A stretch of DNA of 64,000 nucleotides from UBA4582 sp965657335 (GTDB lineage Bacteria; Pseudomonadota; Gammaproteobacteria; Pseudomonadales; Azotimanducaceae): contig CBFHOH010000018.1 of the NCBI GenBank assembly GCA_965657335.1, forward strand, positions 1 to 64,000, in the 5' to 3' direction. Below the pieces are notes generated by a model. That model saw only the letters and a program-made list of their open reading frames with translations, did not search any database and had not been told where the DNA came from. Below, in pieces: positions 43,946-53,745 of the stretch. Made by a program: the position numbers and the translations under genes. Position 1 is the stretch's first letter. Every line of letters starts with the position of its first letter.

Positions 43946-45896
43946 CTTCAGTCTCCGTTAATTTCAGTCCGACCATAAACTGTCGATTTTTTACCTGATT
44001 ACCCGCTTCCACAGCGATCTGTGTAACTTCCCCGTCACCGTCTGCCAAATGTCGGTGCTCCATTTTCATCGCTTCAACGATGACCAGCGGTTGATCTTTG
44101 GTGACCATGTCTCCTTCAGCAACCATTACTTTGACAACCAGACCCTCGGTAGATGCGTGAATTTGGCCACTACCCGAACCATCAGCAGAAGCAGCGGGTG
44201 AATAGGTCACTATGTCTGCGTTCAGGTTATCTTTGCCAAAGTCGACACTTACTTGCTCGTCAGATAGATAAAAGACGGCTTCCTTTGCAACACCGTTGTA
44301 TTCATAGATTAGGGTGCCTGAGTTACAGTGATTAATTGCGATCAAGTGTTTGTTGCCATTTACATGGACTTCTAATCCTGCGTCAGTTGCCAGCGTCGTG
44401 ATGGGTGTTTGCTTGCCGCCGATTGATAGTGTATCTCGGACGAGCATGGGTTCGGTGTTGCTCCAGCCTCCGCTGCTCCCAGAACTGTGCGAACTGTGAT
44501 GCGCAATCAGCGCGCCGGTAGCGGCGACTAGCGCTTCGTTGTCTTTGCTTTTGAGCTTTTCGAGAAGTTGCTCGTTGATGAATCCCGTTGTGGTGTCGCC
44601 CTCTATAAAGGTTTGTTGTTCGAGCAGCTCAACAAGAAAACTCTTGTTAGTGATGAGGCCAAGAATTCTTGTTTGTGTTAGTGCTCTTATGAGACGCCGT
44701 CTTGCTTCTTCTCTATCTTTTCCCCAACAGATTAGTTTCGCGAGCATGGCATCGTAATAAGGCGTAATTTGGCAGCCGCTATGCAATCCATGGTCAATCC
44801 GCACGCCAACATTGTCATACGGCTCAAAATACTGAATTTTTCCGGTTTGCGGCATGAAGTTGTTAAGCGGATCCTCGGCGTAAATTCGAACCTCGATCGC
44901 GTGACCATCAAAGGTAATGTCTGACTGCTCGCATGGCAGTGTATCGCCGCTGGCTATTTTTAACTGCCAGTCGACAAGGTCTGTGTCGGTGACAAGCTCG
45001 GTTACTGGATGCTCAACCTGCAAGCGAGTGTTCATCTCAAGGAAATAGAAATCACCTGTGTCGTCTACCAGAAATTCGACCGTGCCAACGCCTTCGTAGT
45101 TGACCGCTCTAGCAGCATTGACTGCTGCTTCGCCCATTTTTGCCCTGAGCGCCGGTGTAACAAAGGGTGAAGGACACTCCTCGATAACTTTTTGATGTCG
45201 GCGTTGTGCCGAACAGTCGCGTTCACCAAGATGTATAACATTGCCGTGACTGTCCCCTGCAATCTGCAGTTCAATATGTCGCCCATCAACAATCGCTTTT
45301 TCGAGTATCAGCTCGTCACTCCCGAAAGCGCTTGCAGACTCTGCTCGGGCGGAGTCGAGTGCCTCAGACAGGGCGGATAAATCAGTGACAAGGCGCATGC
45401 CCCTGCCACCACCGCCAGCCGCTGCTTTTACCATGATTGGCACGCCGATTTTTTCAGCTTCTTTAGTTAAGCGCGCATTATCTTGCGAAGCACCTTGATA
45501 ACCCGGCACGCAAGGCACGCCTGCCTTGATCATGAGTTCTTTTGCGGAGGCCTTGTTGCCCATTAGGTTGATGGCGTCGGGCGAGGGGCCAATAAACTTA
45601 ATATTATTATCAGCGCAGGCCTGAGCAAAATCAGCGTTTTCAGAGAGAAAGCCGTAACCCGGATGGATTGCGTCCGCGCCTGCGACCTTCGCAGCATTAA
45701 TGACTTTATCAATATCGAGGTAAGACTCTGAGGGTGTTTGACCGCCGATAGCTACGCTAGCGTCAGCCATAGATACGAACCGGGATTGTGCGTCGGCATC
45801 ACTGTGAACAGCGATGGCATCAAATCCGGCGGACTGAATGCTGTCGATTATTCGGCAGGCAATTTCTGCCCTGTTTGCTACGAGTATTTTTTTCAT
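43932..45896 (-). CDS. Acyl-CoA carboxylase alpha subunit (biotin carboxylase + BCCP)
   Basis: From the ATG at 45896 (GAGGA before it) the protein is 654 residues: a biotin carboxylase with KILVANRAEIACRI, AAAGGGGRGMR (ATP lid), FLEMNTRLQVEHPVTE, and a C-terminal biotinyl domain with Lys611 in EAMKMEH. Between them is the BT domain of MCC/GCC-type alpha subunits. It carboxylates biotin for the beta subunit. The AtuA-like gene ends seven bp before this start, so it is the next gene in the operon. Confidence 0.92.
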   Translation of the reverse strand: MKKILVANRAEIACRIIDSIQSAGFDAIAVHSDADAQSRFVSMADASVAIGGQTPSESYLDIDKVINAAKVAGADAIHPGYGFLSENADFAQACADNNIKFIGPSPDAINLMGNKASAKELMIKAGVPCVPGYQGASQDNARLTKEAEKIGVPIMVKAAAGGGGRGMRLVTDLSALSEALDSARAESASAFGSDELILEKAIVDGRHIELQIAGDSHGNVIHLGERDCSAQRRHQKVIEECPSPFVTPALRAKMGEAAVNAARAVNYEGVGTVEFLVDDTGDFYFLEMNTRLQVEHPVTELVTDTDLVDWQLKIASGDTLPCEQSDITFDGHAIEVRIYAEDPLNNFMPQTGKIQYFEPYDNVGVRIDHGLHSGCQITPYYDAMLAKLICWGKDREEARRRLIRALTQTRILGLITNKSFLVELLEQQTFIEGDTTTGFINEQLLEKLKSKDNEALVAATGALIAHHSSHSSGSSGGWSNTEPMLVRDTLSIGGKQTPITTLATDAGLEVHVNGNKHLIAINHCNSGTLIYEYNGVAKEAVFYLSDEQVSVDFGKDNLNADIVTYSPAASADGSGSGQIHASTEGLVVKVMVAEGDMVTKDQPLVIVEAMKMEHRHLADGDGEVTQIAVEAGNQVKNRQFMVGLKLTETEDESA

Positions 45897-45903
45897 GATT
45901 TCC

Positions 45904-47685
45904 TCACCTGGCAATGTCAGTGGTAAGTTGTTCGGCAAGTACCCTTGGTACGTGGATCATTTTTGCACGTAGGTATTCGCCCATGGTTTTTGCTTGTCCG
46001 TCGATACGAACAGAGGAGGAAACGCCCTCACCCAGGATGCCATGAATATAGAAGTTCAAGGCGTGCAGGTTTGGCAATTCAAATCTCTCAATCTCGAATT
46101 CAGCTGTGTCGGACAGTAGTTCCTTGAATTTATCGACGGTCAAAAACCCGTGTAGAAAGCCGAACGCCTCGGGTGTTTTAGCCCAAATGCCGACGTTTGC
46201 ATTACCGCCTTTGTCGCCGGATCGGGTTCCAAATAGACGTCCGAAGGGAATTTTTACAGTTTCACCTTGGGGGCATTCAGGGATTGTGACAGGCATTTTC
46301 TGGTAGTAGATTGCTTCCAGGTTTAGCTGATTCGTTGGTTGAATCTCGATTGACTGACCGTCCATGTGAACCGTTTCTGTGATGTGTTTACTGTCTACGA
46401 GGGCTGGCCAATAAGAAATGTATGCGCCACCAGCGCCTGCTGAGCTAGAGCCAAACCCTGGGAAACTAGCGAGCGCTAATTCAATCACCTTGGCTGAAAA
46501 AATCCTGCCAACCAGCGCCGGGTTGCTCGACTTAACATTGATTCTGAGCCGAGCGTATGCCTCTTCGTTAGTTTTGGGATCCTCTTTGTCATTGCGGATG
46601 AGTTGGATGGTGACATCGTCGAACTGGTCTTGGCCGCCGACAGAGCGAAATAGCGTATCGGTGAACATCGTGGCCTTCTCTTCAATATCTAAACCGGTTA
46701 ACAACATCTCCATGCTGTTGCGGAACCCACCAGCGGTATTGATACAAACCTTGTGCGTGTCAGGTGGACTGCTACCGCGACAACCCGAAACATAGACGCG
46801 GTCGTCACCCCTTTGCTCAATGCTCATGGTGTCAAAGTGAGCGATGACGTCAGGATTGATGTAGGCAGCAGAGCTTATTTCGTACAGGAGCTGTGCTTTC
46901 ACTGTGCCAATGGAGACCAGCCCCCCGGTGCCGGGATGTTTGGTAATGGTGAAGTTTCCGTTCGCTTCTATTTCTGCAATCGGATAGCCCATGTTGTGGA
47001 AACTTGGCACTTCTTGAAAGAATGCATAGTTGCCTCCGGTCGCTTGTGCGCCACATTCAATGATATGGCCCGCCGCAAGAGCGCCCGCAAGGGCATCGTA
47101 GTCTTGCCTCTGCCAGTTGAATTTCCACGCCGCGGGACCTATGACAACGGCGGCGTCGGTCACTCGCGGACAGATCACCACATCAGCCCCCATATCTAGC
47201 GCAGTTTTGATGCCCCATGCACCTAGATAGGCGTTCGCAGTAACTGGTGGCTTGTTTCCATCGGCAAGATTTTCACCAGTATCCATGTTTTCAAACTGTT
47301 CGCCTTTCTCTTGTAAATCCGCAAGACGAGGCATGAGGTCGTCACCGTCAATGTAAGCCACCTTTACATCGAGGTTCAATTCTTGTGCAATATCTTTAAC
47401 AGCGCTGGCCATACCTGAAGGATTGAGGCCGCCTGCATTCGTCACAATTTTGATGTCTTTCTCTATGCAAGTGGCAAGCACATCTTTTATCTGTTTCAGG
47501 AAAGTGCCAACGTAACCCGTATCGGGTTTCTTCGAACGCTGGTTGTACAAAATTGTCATCGTGAGTTCTGCAAGGTAGTCGCCTGTGAGAACATCAATAG
47601 GACCGCCGTCGACCATTTCCTTTGCTGCGCTGAGTTTGTCACCGTAGAAGCCGCTACAGTTTGCAATTTTTATCGTTTCAGTCAT
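45904..47685 (-). CDS. atuA: AtuA-family protein (acyclic terpene utilisation)
   Basis: A 593-residue cytoplasmic protein with the AtuA start IKIANCSGFYGDK, followed by GGPIDVLTGDYLAELTM, TNAGGLNPSGMA and IECGAQATGGNYAFF, and the C-terminal GTRSGDKGGNANVGIWA block. AtuA is required for growth of Pseudomonas on citronellol and geraniol; its chemistry is unknown. Relatives also occur in other acyl-CoA clusters, so the gene name marks the family and not a proven pathway. It follows the TetR gene by 42 bp and precedes the carboxylase alpha gene. Confidence 0.88.
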   Translation of the reverse strand: MTETIKIANCSGFYGDKLSAAKEMVDGGPIDVLTGDYLAELTMTILYNQRSKKPDTGYVGTFLKQIKDVLATCIEKDIKIVTNAGGLNPSGMASAVKDIAQELNLDVKVAYIDGDDLMPRLADLQEKGEQFENMDTGENLADGNKPPVTANAYLGAWGIKTALDMGADVVICPRVTDAAVVIGPAAWKFNWQRQDYDALAGALAAGHIIECGAQATGGNYAFFQEVPSFHNMGYPIAEIEANGNFTITKHPGTGGLVSIGTVKAQLLYEISSAAYINPDVIAHFDTMSIEQRGDDRVYVSGCRGSSPPDTHKVCINTAGGFRNSMEMLLTGLDIEEKATMFTDTLFRSVGGQDQFDDVTIQLIRNDKEDPKTNEEAYARLRINVKSSNPALVGRIFSAKVIELALASFPGFGSSSAGAGGAYISYWPALVDSKHITETVHMDGQSIEIQPTNQLNLEAIYYQKMPVTIPECPQGETVKIPFGRLFGTRSGDKGGNANVGIWAKTPEAFGFLHGFLTVDKFKELLSDTAEFEIERFELPNLHALNFYIHGILGEGVSSSVRIDGQAKTMGEYLRAKMIHVPRVLAEQLTTDIAR

Positions 47686-47727
47686 TTCAAGTTACCCATT
47701 AGATAATAATTATATTGATGCGAACCT

Positions 47728-48336
47728 CTAATTTTCAGGTTCGTCTCGAAGTTGCAACAGGGGCGATATCAGGGTGATCCATTTTTTGATGTACTTAAGG
47801 CTTTGGGCTCTATCGTTACCATAATTCTCCTGAACCAGCAGTCCTCTCATAAAACTACGGGTCATGTTGAGTAACATCACAACCTCGTCGTTATCTCCGG
47901 AAATCGATTCGAACTGCTCGACAGAATGAAGGTCAAGCGCGAGTCCCCAGCTCAGTAAATCATCCGCGACCCGGACCTGAAGTAACTCGTCAGTACGAGC
48001 TGCGTTAAGGATTTCAAGTAGTGCGCGGTAGGCCGGTGTGTCGATATATCGCGTCCAAGCAAACATCAATGCGTCTTCAATGTTCGAAGGCGCATGTTGA
48101 GGGCGTTTAAATGGCCTCTCTAGTAATCTGTTGAGCGTCGCTGCAATCAGATCTTCTTTTGAAGGGAAGTGATATTGAAGCGCACCCTTTGAGAAACCCG
48201 CGGCGGCGGCGACGCGATTCAGAGAAGTTTCGGCGTAGCCCATATTTACGAGTGAATCGATTGTAGCCTCGCAGATAGCCTCGCGAGCGCGAATACTCTT
48301 GGCTTGTTGTTTGCCCATGGCTGGTGCGCTGGACAT
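47728..48336 (-). CDS. TetR-family transcriptional regulator
   Basis: A TetR regulator of about 202 residues: the HTH (TSLNRVAAAAGFSKGALQYHFPSKEDLIAA) is at the N-terminus, and the rest is a helical ligand-binding domain. The ATG at 48336 is preferred as AAAGGG lies upstream; an ATG at 48360 inside the preceding crotonase would overlap it. Its place inside the cluster suggests it represses the operon until an acyl-CoA or terpenoid ligand binds, like AtuR. It probably controls its own operon; an operator would be expected upstream of 49121. Confidence 0.9.
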   Translation of the reverse strand: MSSAPAMGKQQAKSIRAREAICEATIDSLVNMGYAETSLNRVAAAAGFSKGALQYHFPSKEDLIAATLNRLLERPFKRPQHAPSNIEDALMFAWTRYIDTPAYRALLEILNAARTDELLQVRVADDLLSWGLALDLHSVEQFESISGDNDEVVMLLNMTRSFMRGLLVQENYGNDRAQSLKYIKKWITLISPLLQLRDEPEN

Positions 48337-48341
48337 TAGCG

Positions 48342-49121
48342 TTAACCCTTTGGCACCCATGAGGGTTTTCGCTTTTCGCGAAACGCTTTCATGCCTTCGG
48401 CACCCTCGTCAGACTTGAACATGCGCACACTCCAGTCGCCTGTTTCGGCAAAGCCTTGTGTAATGTCGAGCTCTGAGACGCGGCGAACCAGCTTTTTACA
48501 CTCAACGACGGCATTGGGCCCGCCGAGGTTAATCATGTCGATTTCCTCTTGAACAGCGCTTCTAAGCTGATCTTTTGGTACCGCGCGATGTGCCAGACCA
48601 AAATCTACGGCCTGACTGCCGGTGAATCGTTCACCGGTGAGAAATAGTTTCATGCCGTGGTGGGTGCCGAGTTTAGGTAGGCAAACGACGGAAATAACGG
48701 CGGGAATAACACCTATTCTGACCTCGCTGAAACTGCATTGTATGTCTTCAGCGGTGATGACGATGTCGGCTGCTCCAACGAGCCCAAGCCCTCCGGCGAA
48801 TGCTGCACCGTTAACGGCAGCGATGACGGGCTTTTGGCTATCCAGTATACGCGTGAGAACATCCGGATAAGGTACTGATTTACCGCCGCCGTCTATTGCC
48901 TCGCCAGGAGGGCTCTTCAAGTCGGCACCGGCGCAGAACGCAGGATCACTGCCAGTAATGACAATGGAGCGCACCTCAGGGTCGTTGTTCGCAGAAATTA
49001 GGTGTTCATTGAGCTCGTTGACCAAGATAGCGGATAACGCATTTCGGTTTTCCGGCCTGTTCAATGTGATCCAGGCGGCGCCGCCCGTTACTTCATAAAG
49101 CGTTGCTTCAGTACCCGACAT
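48342..49121 (-). CDS. Enoyl-CoA hydratase (crotonase), cluster member
   Basis: A 259-residue crotonase: WITLNRPENRNALS, FCAGADLKSPPGE and NGAAFAGGLGLVG as oxyanion elements. The catalytic Glu position reads SEVRIGVIPA (Glu in EVRIG), as in AtuE-, LiuC- and methylglutaconyl-CoA-hydratase-type enzymes. GGGAGA precedes the ATG. It opens the cluster and would hydrate the carboxylated unsaturated acyl-CoA (isohexenylglutaconyl- or methylglutaconyl-CoA). This is the last reaction of the cluster set; no lyase is seen. Confidence 0.88.
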   Translation of the reverse strand: MSGTEATLYEVTGGAAWITLNRPENRNALSAILVNELNEHLISANNDPEVRSIVITGSDPAFCAGADLKSPPGEAIDGGGKSVPYPDVLTRILDSQKPVIAAVNGAAFAGGLGLVGAADIVITAEDIQCSFSEVRIGVIPAVISVVCLPKLGTHHGMKLFLTGERFTGSQAVDFGLAHRAVPKDQLRSAVQEEIDMINLGGPNAVVECKKLVRRVSELDITQGFAETGDWSVRMFKSDEGAEGMKAFREKRKPSWVPKG

Positions 49122-49189
49122 AGAAATTCTCCCAGACTGTTCACCACAGGATAACAGAATAACAATCCGGTCGGAATGTTTTATTGATG

Positions 49190-50467
49190 TTACGCGCGGG
49201 CCGCTCTCTCCCGGGCGCCACCTGCTCTAATCAGAAGTGGTCCGATACAGGCGAGCAGCATTAAGCCTGCCAGTAGGAGAAAAGCGATTTTGTAACTACC
49301 CGTAGAGTCGTAAATGAAACCGGCAAGGGGAGAGGCGGAAATCACTAGCGGCAACTCAACGAGGCGCAAAATACCATTGGCTTTGCCAAAAGACGCGTTA
49401 CCTACTGCAACAGAGAGAGAAAAGGTTCTGAGCGGGCTCATACCAGAAAGGCCAAAACCATACACGACGCCCGCGAGCAGCGAGGTTGAAAAATCACTCG
49501 CGAATGCGAGTAAAACGAGCGACGCTGCTTGAAACAACAGTGCCATCCATATGGTAACTCTTGCGCCGAAAAAATCTGACATCCAGCCAACGACAGGTTT
49601 TCCGAGCGCTGCAAAGAGCGCGGTTGCAGAGAGAATATAGGCGGCTTCCGTACCGGGAAGTCCGATGTCCCTCAGGTGACCAAACAGGTGCAACATGACT
49701 GCAGAGTAAACACAGCCCATGGCACCAAACATCAGCCCGATGCTCCAGAAAGCAGGAAAACGAACCATTTCTTTCCAGTGCCAAATTCTGGATTCGACCT
49801 CGTCCTCGACTTCCTCCGTCTTGTGAACTGCAGAATAGGCATGCCCATCTCGAACTTCACCAATTTCCTCTGGCCGGTTTTTAAGGAAATAGACCACCAG
49901 AGGAACCAGAATGCTAGGCACAATAACTGCAAATACGACAAAGGCGTAACGCCAGCCTATCGCCTCAACCAAACTGGTGACCAGTGGAGGCATGACCACG
50001 CCCGCGAGTGAGGCGCCCAGAACACCGAGGGATATCGCCCGGCCGCGCCAGTGATCGAACCAACTGATAATTGTTCTGTGCCAGGCCAGATTCCCCATGC
50101 AAGTCATACCTAGCCCCATACCCAAGCCAACGATCAGATAAAACTGAATGAGGTTCTGGCAAAAAGATAAGAGCAGGTAGGAGCCGGTGACAAAGCCGAT
50201 GCCTGTGAGTATTACCGTTTTAGGGGAGTATTTGTCGAGTATGCCGCCAATGAAGGGCGCAGCCAAGGCGCTGGTGACGGCAGCTATCGAAAATCCCATG
50301 GCAATCTCGAATCGACTACCACCGGCCAGTTCCTCCGCGAGAGAAGGCAAGAAAACGCCGCGAGAATAGGAGTAGAACCCGGTGCCCAGAAACGTCAGTA
50401 CCCCGCCTACCAACACAATGACCCAACCGTAAAAGAATCGTTCGGTCGGTCTGGTGGCTTCCGTCAT
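49190..50467 (-). CDS. MFS transporter, monocarboxylate/oxalate-type
   Basis: A 425-residue MFS carrier with twelve predicted membrane segments, starting FFYGWVIVLVGGVLTFLG and with GLGMGLGMTCMGN, similar to MCT/oxlT-type permeases for organic acids. A charged loop RDGHAYSAVHKTEEVEDEVE at about 205-225 separates the halves. It lies beside and on the strand of the acyl-CoA cluster, so uptake of a terpenoid or aliphatic acid is plausible. Confidence 0.85.
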   Translation of the reverse strand: MTEATRPTERFFYGWVIVLVGGVLTFLGTGFYSYSRGVFLPSLAEELAGGSRFEIAMGFSIAAVTSALAAPFIGGILDKYSPKTVILTGIGFVTGSYLLLSFCQNLIQFYLIVGLGMGLGMTCMGNLAWHRTIISWFDHWRGRAISLGVLGASLAGVVMPPLVTSLVEAIGWRYAFVVFAVIVPSILVPLVVYFLKNRPEEIGEVRDGHAYSAVHKTEEVEDEVESRIWHWKEMVRFPAFWSIGLMFGAMGCVYSAVMLHLFGHLRDIGLPGTEAAYILSATALFAALGKPVVGWMSDFFGARVTIWMALLFQAASLVLLAFASDFSTSLLAGVVYGFGLSGMSPLRTFSLSVAVGNASFGKANGILRLVELPLVISASPLAGFIYDSTGSYKIAFLLLAGLMLLACIGPLLIRAGGARERAARA

Positions 50468-50534
50468 AGATGCTCCGTGGGTTTCAATAGAATATACGCG
50501 GGCGAGTTAACCCGAGCAAGCTGTCTAAATGACG

Positions 50535-52679
50535 CTAGCTGATGGCATAACAGCGGACATCTCTCGCACCCATCATGCCGTTCTCAAACATGAATCCAGC
50601 ACCACCTCGCTTTAACACGTCATCTTGTCCTTGCAGTATATCGACGCCGTCGAGTTGCACGTTAATGTTGCTGCCGTGACAAACCACCTTGAGCGGGTAG
50701 AGTTTATCTTGCTCCCATGTCAGAGATAGCGAGTCGAGATTGATTTCATCGAGCGTTTTTTCTTCGTAGAAACGTTGTATCAATCGGAGCACGTTGCCCT
50801 CAACAGTGATTGCGATATAACGTTGTTTTCCCTGATATCGAACAACAAGACCAGCTTTGGTTGCAAGGTGAACTTTGATGCGTGCTTCGAAGCAATAGTC
50901 TTGCCACTGTGTCGTTCCGCAAATCAGTTCGCCCCGTCCTTCGTTTTTGCCGAACTGTGTTTGCGGTTCATCGTCGTCAGTGAATTTGCCTCTGCCGATG
51001 TCAGCATCAAACACCCAGCCATTAAATTGAACGTTGCCACCCCACGCGTTCCCTTGATAAAACTTATCGGGGAAGGTCACATCAAAGTCTCCCTCGATGA
51101 ACACTGCGTCAACGAAAATCTCGCCACGGCACCGCTTCTCAGCGCTTATTTCTATGCCAAAGTCCCGCACTAAGCCCGCTGGAAGTTGGGGGATATCAAG
51201 ATTGATCTCAAACGATGTTTCCGCTTGCAGCGCTATACTCGCGCTATAGAAGCGCTCGCTTGTTCCTTCCTCAACGACGAACAATCGCAAGATCGCTGCC
51301 GACGAAACTGTCCCGCAGGTCGCACTTAGCCTTACAACGTTGCCGGGAAACATTTTTGGGCTGCCCATCAGACTATAGCCGCCGTTGTTGCCGGACCGAA
51401 GCAGGGGTGTTGAAAGTACAGCTTTCCTAGACTTATCTAATGAAAAATCAACCTTCATTGATCGATGCCCGAGGGAAGAACGACCGTTGACGTTGGACAC
51501 TTCGCAGGTATTTCGATGATTGAAGTTTTTGGTTTCAGCCATGTAGCCATGGAGTGAGCCAGGCAACTCAAATGAATGCCATGCGCCTATTTTCTTTGGT
51601 GAAGGTGCCGGCCATTTCATGATTTTACGGCCAATAATTTCCAGTTTTTGCGCGACGATCGCGCAGTCCGTAACACCCTCAGTGCCTTCGGCTGTTGGCA
51701 TGAGAAGTCTGTCTGCGGTAGGTTGCTGGAACTCATAATCCTGATTAATACCCTCCAGGCCGACAACCAGACCCATCACAGCACCGACGTTTGCAGCATT
51801 ACAATCCGTATCCCAGCCTGCAGTATTAATAATGTTTTGTGAAAGATGGAAGTTGTTAGGAGCATAACTCCAGGCCATGACCATCAGCGCGTGATTTGGT
51901 ATCACGTGGCAATTGCCGCCGTAGCGGTGATAACCATATTTTTGATCGATCCGTTCGAACGTTTTTCGCCAATCATCATCGTGTTGGCTCCAACTGCGAA
52001 CATCACGGTGGACCTCGGCGATGAGGCTGTCGACAGGGATAAAGCTCACACCCAGATCCAGCAACGCAAACATATCTTTCTCGGTGAAGGCTGCGCTAAC
52101 CATTGCTGCTACGACTTGTGCGGCAAAGACTGCTTCACCGTCATGGGACACCCGGGCAGCTTTTTCCGCGATAGAGACGGCCAAGGCCGGATTTCCGGGC
52201 GTGACCATGCCGATTGCGTCAATGAAGATTTGGGCACCGATCTGCTCTGCGACAATTTTCGAATTTAGCGCCATTGATCCAGATTCGGGGGCTTTTATGC
52301 CGTTTTTTAGCCTCAGGTAGGCTGTATGTTCCGTGGAGTGTCCCATGCCACCCCACCAGAGAATGGTTTTGTTTTCGACGAGATAGTTGAGCCAAGTGTC
52401 GCCGAAGAACGCTGTCGGTGTGTCTTCATAAAGACCAGAATCCTCCAACGCTCGAACGAAGGTGAACGTACCTGTGATGTCATCGTCAGCGACGATCAGC
52501 GGCACGCCGCCTTTGACCCGGGTGTCCTGCTCTTCATGCACGTAGCGATTGATCTCGCCAAATTTAGCTTCAATATGTTTCTTGCTCCAACCCTCGAAGG
52601 GTCGACCCATGTAAACGCCGATAACCTTGCCGAGTACAGCGGCATAAATTTGCTCGAGATAGTTGTCGTGTAATGCCAT
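50535..52679 (-). CDS. ADP-ribosylglycohydrolase-family protein with C-terminal beta-sandwich domains
   Basis: The N-terminal 360 residues form an ADP-ribosylglycohydrolase (DraG/ARH3) domain: GKVIGVYMGRPFEGW, Mg ligands in ADDDITGT (Asp65-67) and WDTDCNAANVG (Asp290, Asp292). The rest has two beta-sandwich parts: about 375-530, and 545-714, a concanavalin/DUF1080-like domain (GRGKFTDDD, LVVRYQGKQRYIA, VQLDGVDILQG). There is no signal peptide. ARH enzymes remove ADP-ribose, but large members of this kind are often found with carbohydrate metabolism genes. Divergent from the esterase at 52819. Confidence 0.82.
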   Translation of the reverse strand: MALHDNYLEQIYAAVLGKVIGVYMGRPFEGWSKKHIEAKFGEINRYVHEEQDTRVKGGVPLIVADDDITGTFTFVRALEDSGLYEDTPTAFFGDTWLNYLVENKTILWWGGMGHSTEHTAYLRLKNGIKAPESGSMALNSKIVAEQIGAQIFIDAIGMVTPGNPALAVSIAEKAARVSHDGEAVFAAQVVAAMVSAAFTEKDMFALLDLGVSFIPVDSLIAEVHRDVRSWSQHDDDWRKTFERIDQKYGYHRYGGNCHVIPNHALMVMAWSYAPNNFHLSQNIINTAGWDTDCNAANVGAVMGLVVGLEGINQDYEFQQPTADRLLMPTAEGTEGVTDCAIVAQKLEIIGRKIMKWPAPSPKKIGAWHSFELPGSLHGYMAETKNFNHRNTCEVSNVNGRSSLGHRSMKVDFSLDKSRKAVLSTPLLRSGNNGGYSLMGSPKMFPGNVVRLSATCGTVSSAAILRLFVVEEGTSERFYSASIALQAETSFEINLDIPQLPAGLVRDFGIEISAEKRCRGEIFVDAVFIEGDFDVTFPDKFYQGNAWGGNVQFNGWVFDADIGRGKFTDDDEPQTQFGKNEGRGELICGTTQWQDYCFEARIKVHLATKAGLVVRYQGKQRYIAITVEGNVLRLIQRFYEEKTLDEINLDSLSLTWEQDKLYPLKVVCHGSNINVQLDGVDILQGQDDVLKRGGAGFMFENGMMGARDVRCYAIS

Positions 52680-52818
52680 GTCTTGCCCCCTTGTCAGCGC
52701 CCTTTTTGTGCGCCACTAATGCATCTTTTATGCAGCAGCTCCTGCGCTTTGATTCTCGATCATGATACATTCATCAAACACGTAACGTCGAATTGAAACA
52801 GATAAGGAAAGAAACAGC

Positions 52819-53745
52819 ATGCCAATCGACCCGGATATCATTTCGCAACTCGGTCTCGACAGAACGATAGCATCTTCGGTTAACGGCAGAGAGAACGGTG
52901 TCAATAATTTGCCGGAATGGGACGCTGCTTACCATCCCTGCGCTGAGGCTTATCCAGCTGAAGATATCGCTAGAGGCACCATAACCCGGTTTGAAGATTG
53001 GTCTGATACAAAAGTTTACGGCGGCACCACAAGAGACCTTTGGGTATATTTGCCTGCCGTTCAGTGCGATACCTATCGCGTTATCGTTTTTAACGATGGT
53101 GCCTGGTACATGGGGCGAAACGGACCTGTCAGAGCAACAAACGTGTTGGATGTGCTGCATGCAAATGGCGAGGTCGAACCAACGGTGGCTGTTTTTGTTA
53201 ATCCCGGGCGGCCCGAACACGCAGTCAATCGACCGATCGCTTCCTATAACGATATTGCCGCGCAGCGTAGTGTGGAATACGATCTGCTTTCCCCTGCATA
53301 TGGCGAGTTTTTGTTTGGCGAGGTGTTACCGTTTGTCGGGGCTCATTTTGATATCTCGATAAGTGATAATCCTGATCATCGAACACTGTGCGGCCTCAGC
53401 AGCGGCGGTATCGCTGCATTTATTGCTTCGTGGCACCATGATGATCAATGCACACGGGTGATTAGTCATTGTGGTTCGTATACCGATATCTGGGGTGGAC
53501 ACAATACGCCATCCTTGATTCGTCAGAATGAGAGAAAGCCTATTCGCGTATTTCTCCAAAGTGGGGCAAACGACGCCAATACACCCTTTGGCAACTGGGC
53601 GTTGGCGAATAAAACAATGGCGAGTGCTTTGGAATGGGCGGGGTACGACTACCGGTTTGAGTATGGCACCGGCGGGCATAACTTGCATCACGGTGGCGCG
53701 ATATTTGCTGATACGCTGCGATGGGTATGGCGAAAAGAAAACTAG
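52819..53745 (+). CDS. Enterochelin-esterase-like alpha/beta hydrolase
   Basis: A 308-residue esterase of the Fes/IroE/esterase D type: WVYLPAVQCDTYRVIVFNDG at the N-terminus, GLSSGGIAAF with the Ser nucleophile, and HNLHHGGAIFADTLR with the His. No signal peptide. AAGGAAAG precedes the ATG. Such esterases cut siderophore, cinnamoyl or polysaccharide esters. Facing the ADP-ribosylglycohydrolase-like gene with 139 bp between, the pair may act on one compound. Its stop TAG overlaps the NhaC stop in the shared bases CTAG. Confidence 0.8.
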   Translation: MPIDPDIISQLGLDRTIASSVNGRENGVNNLPEWDAAYHPCAEAYPAEDIARGTITRFEDWSDTKVYGGTTRDLWVYLPAVQCDTYRVIVFNDGAWYMGRNGPVRATNVLDVLHANGEVEPTVAVFVNPGRPEHAVNRPIASYNDIAAQRSVEYDLLSPAYGEFLFGEVLPFVGAHFDISISDNPDHRTLCGLSSGGIAAFIASWHHDDQCTRVISHCGSYTDIWGGHNTPSLIRQNERKPIRVFLQSGANDANTPFGNWALANKTMASALEWAGYDYRFEYGTGGHNLHHGGAIFADTLRWVWRKEN

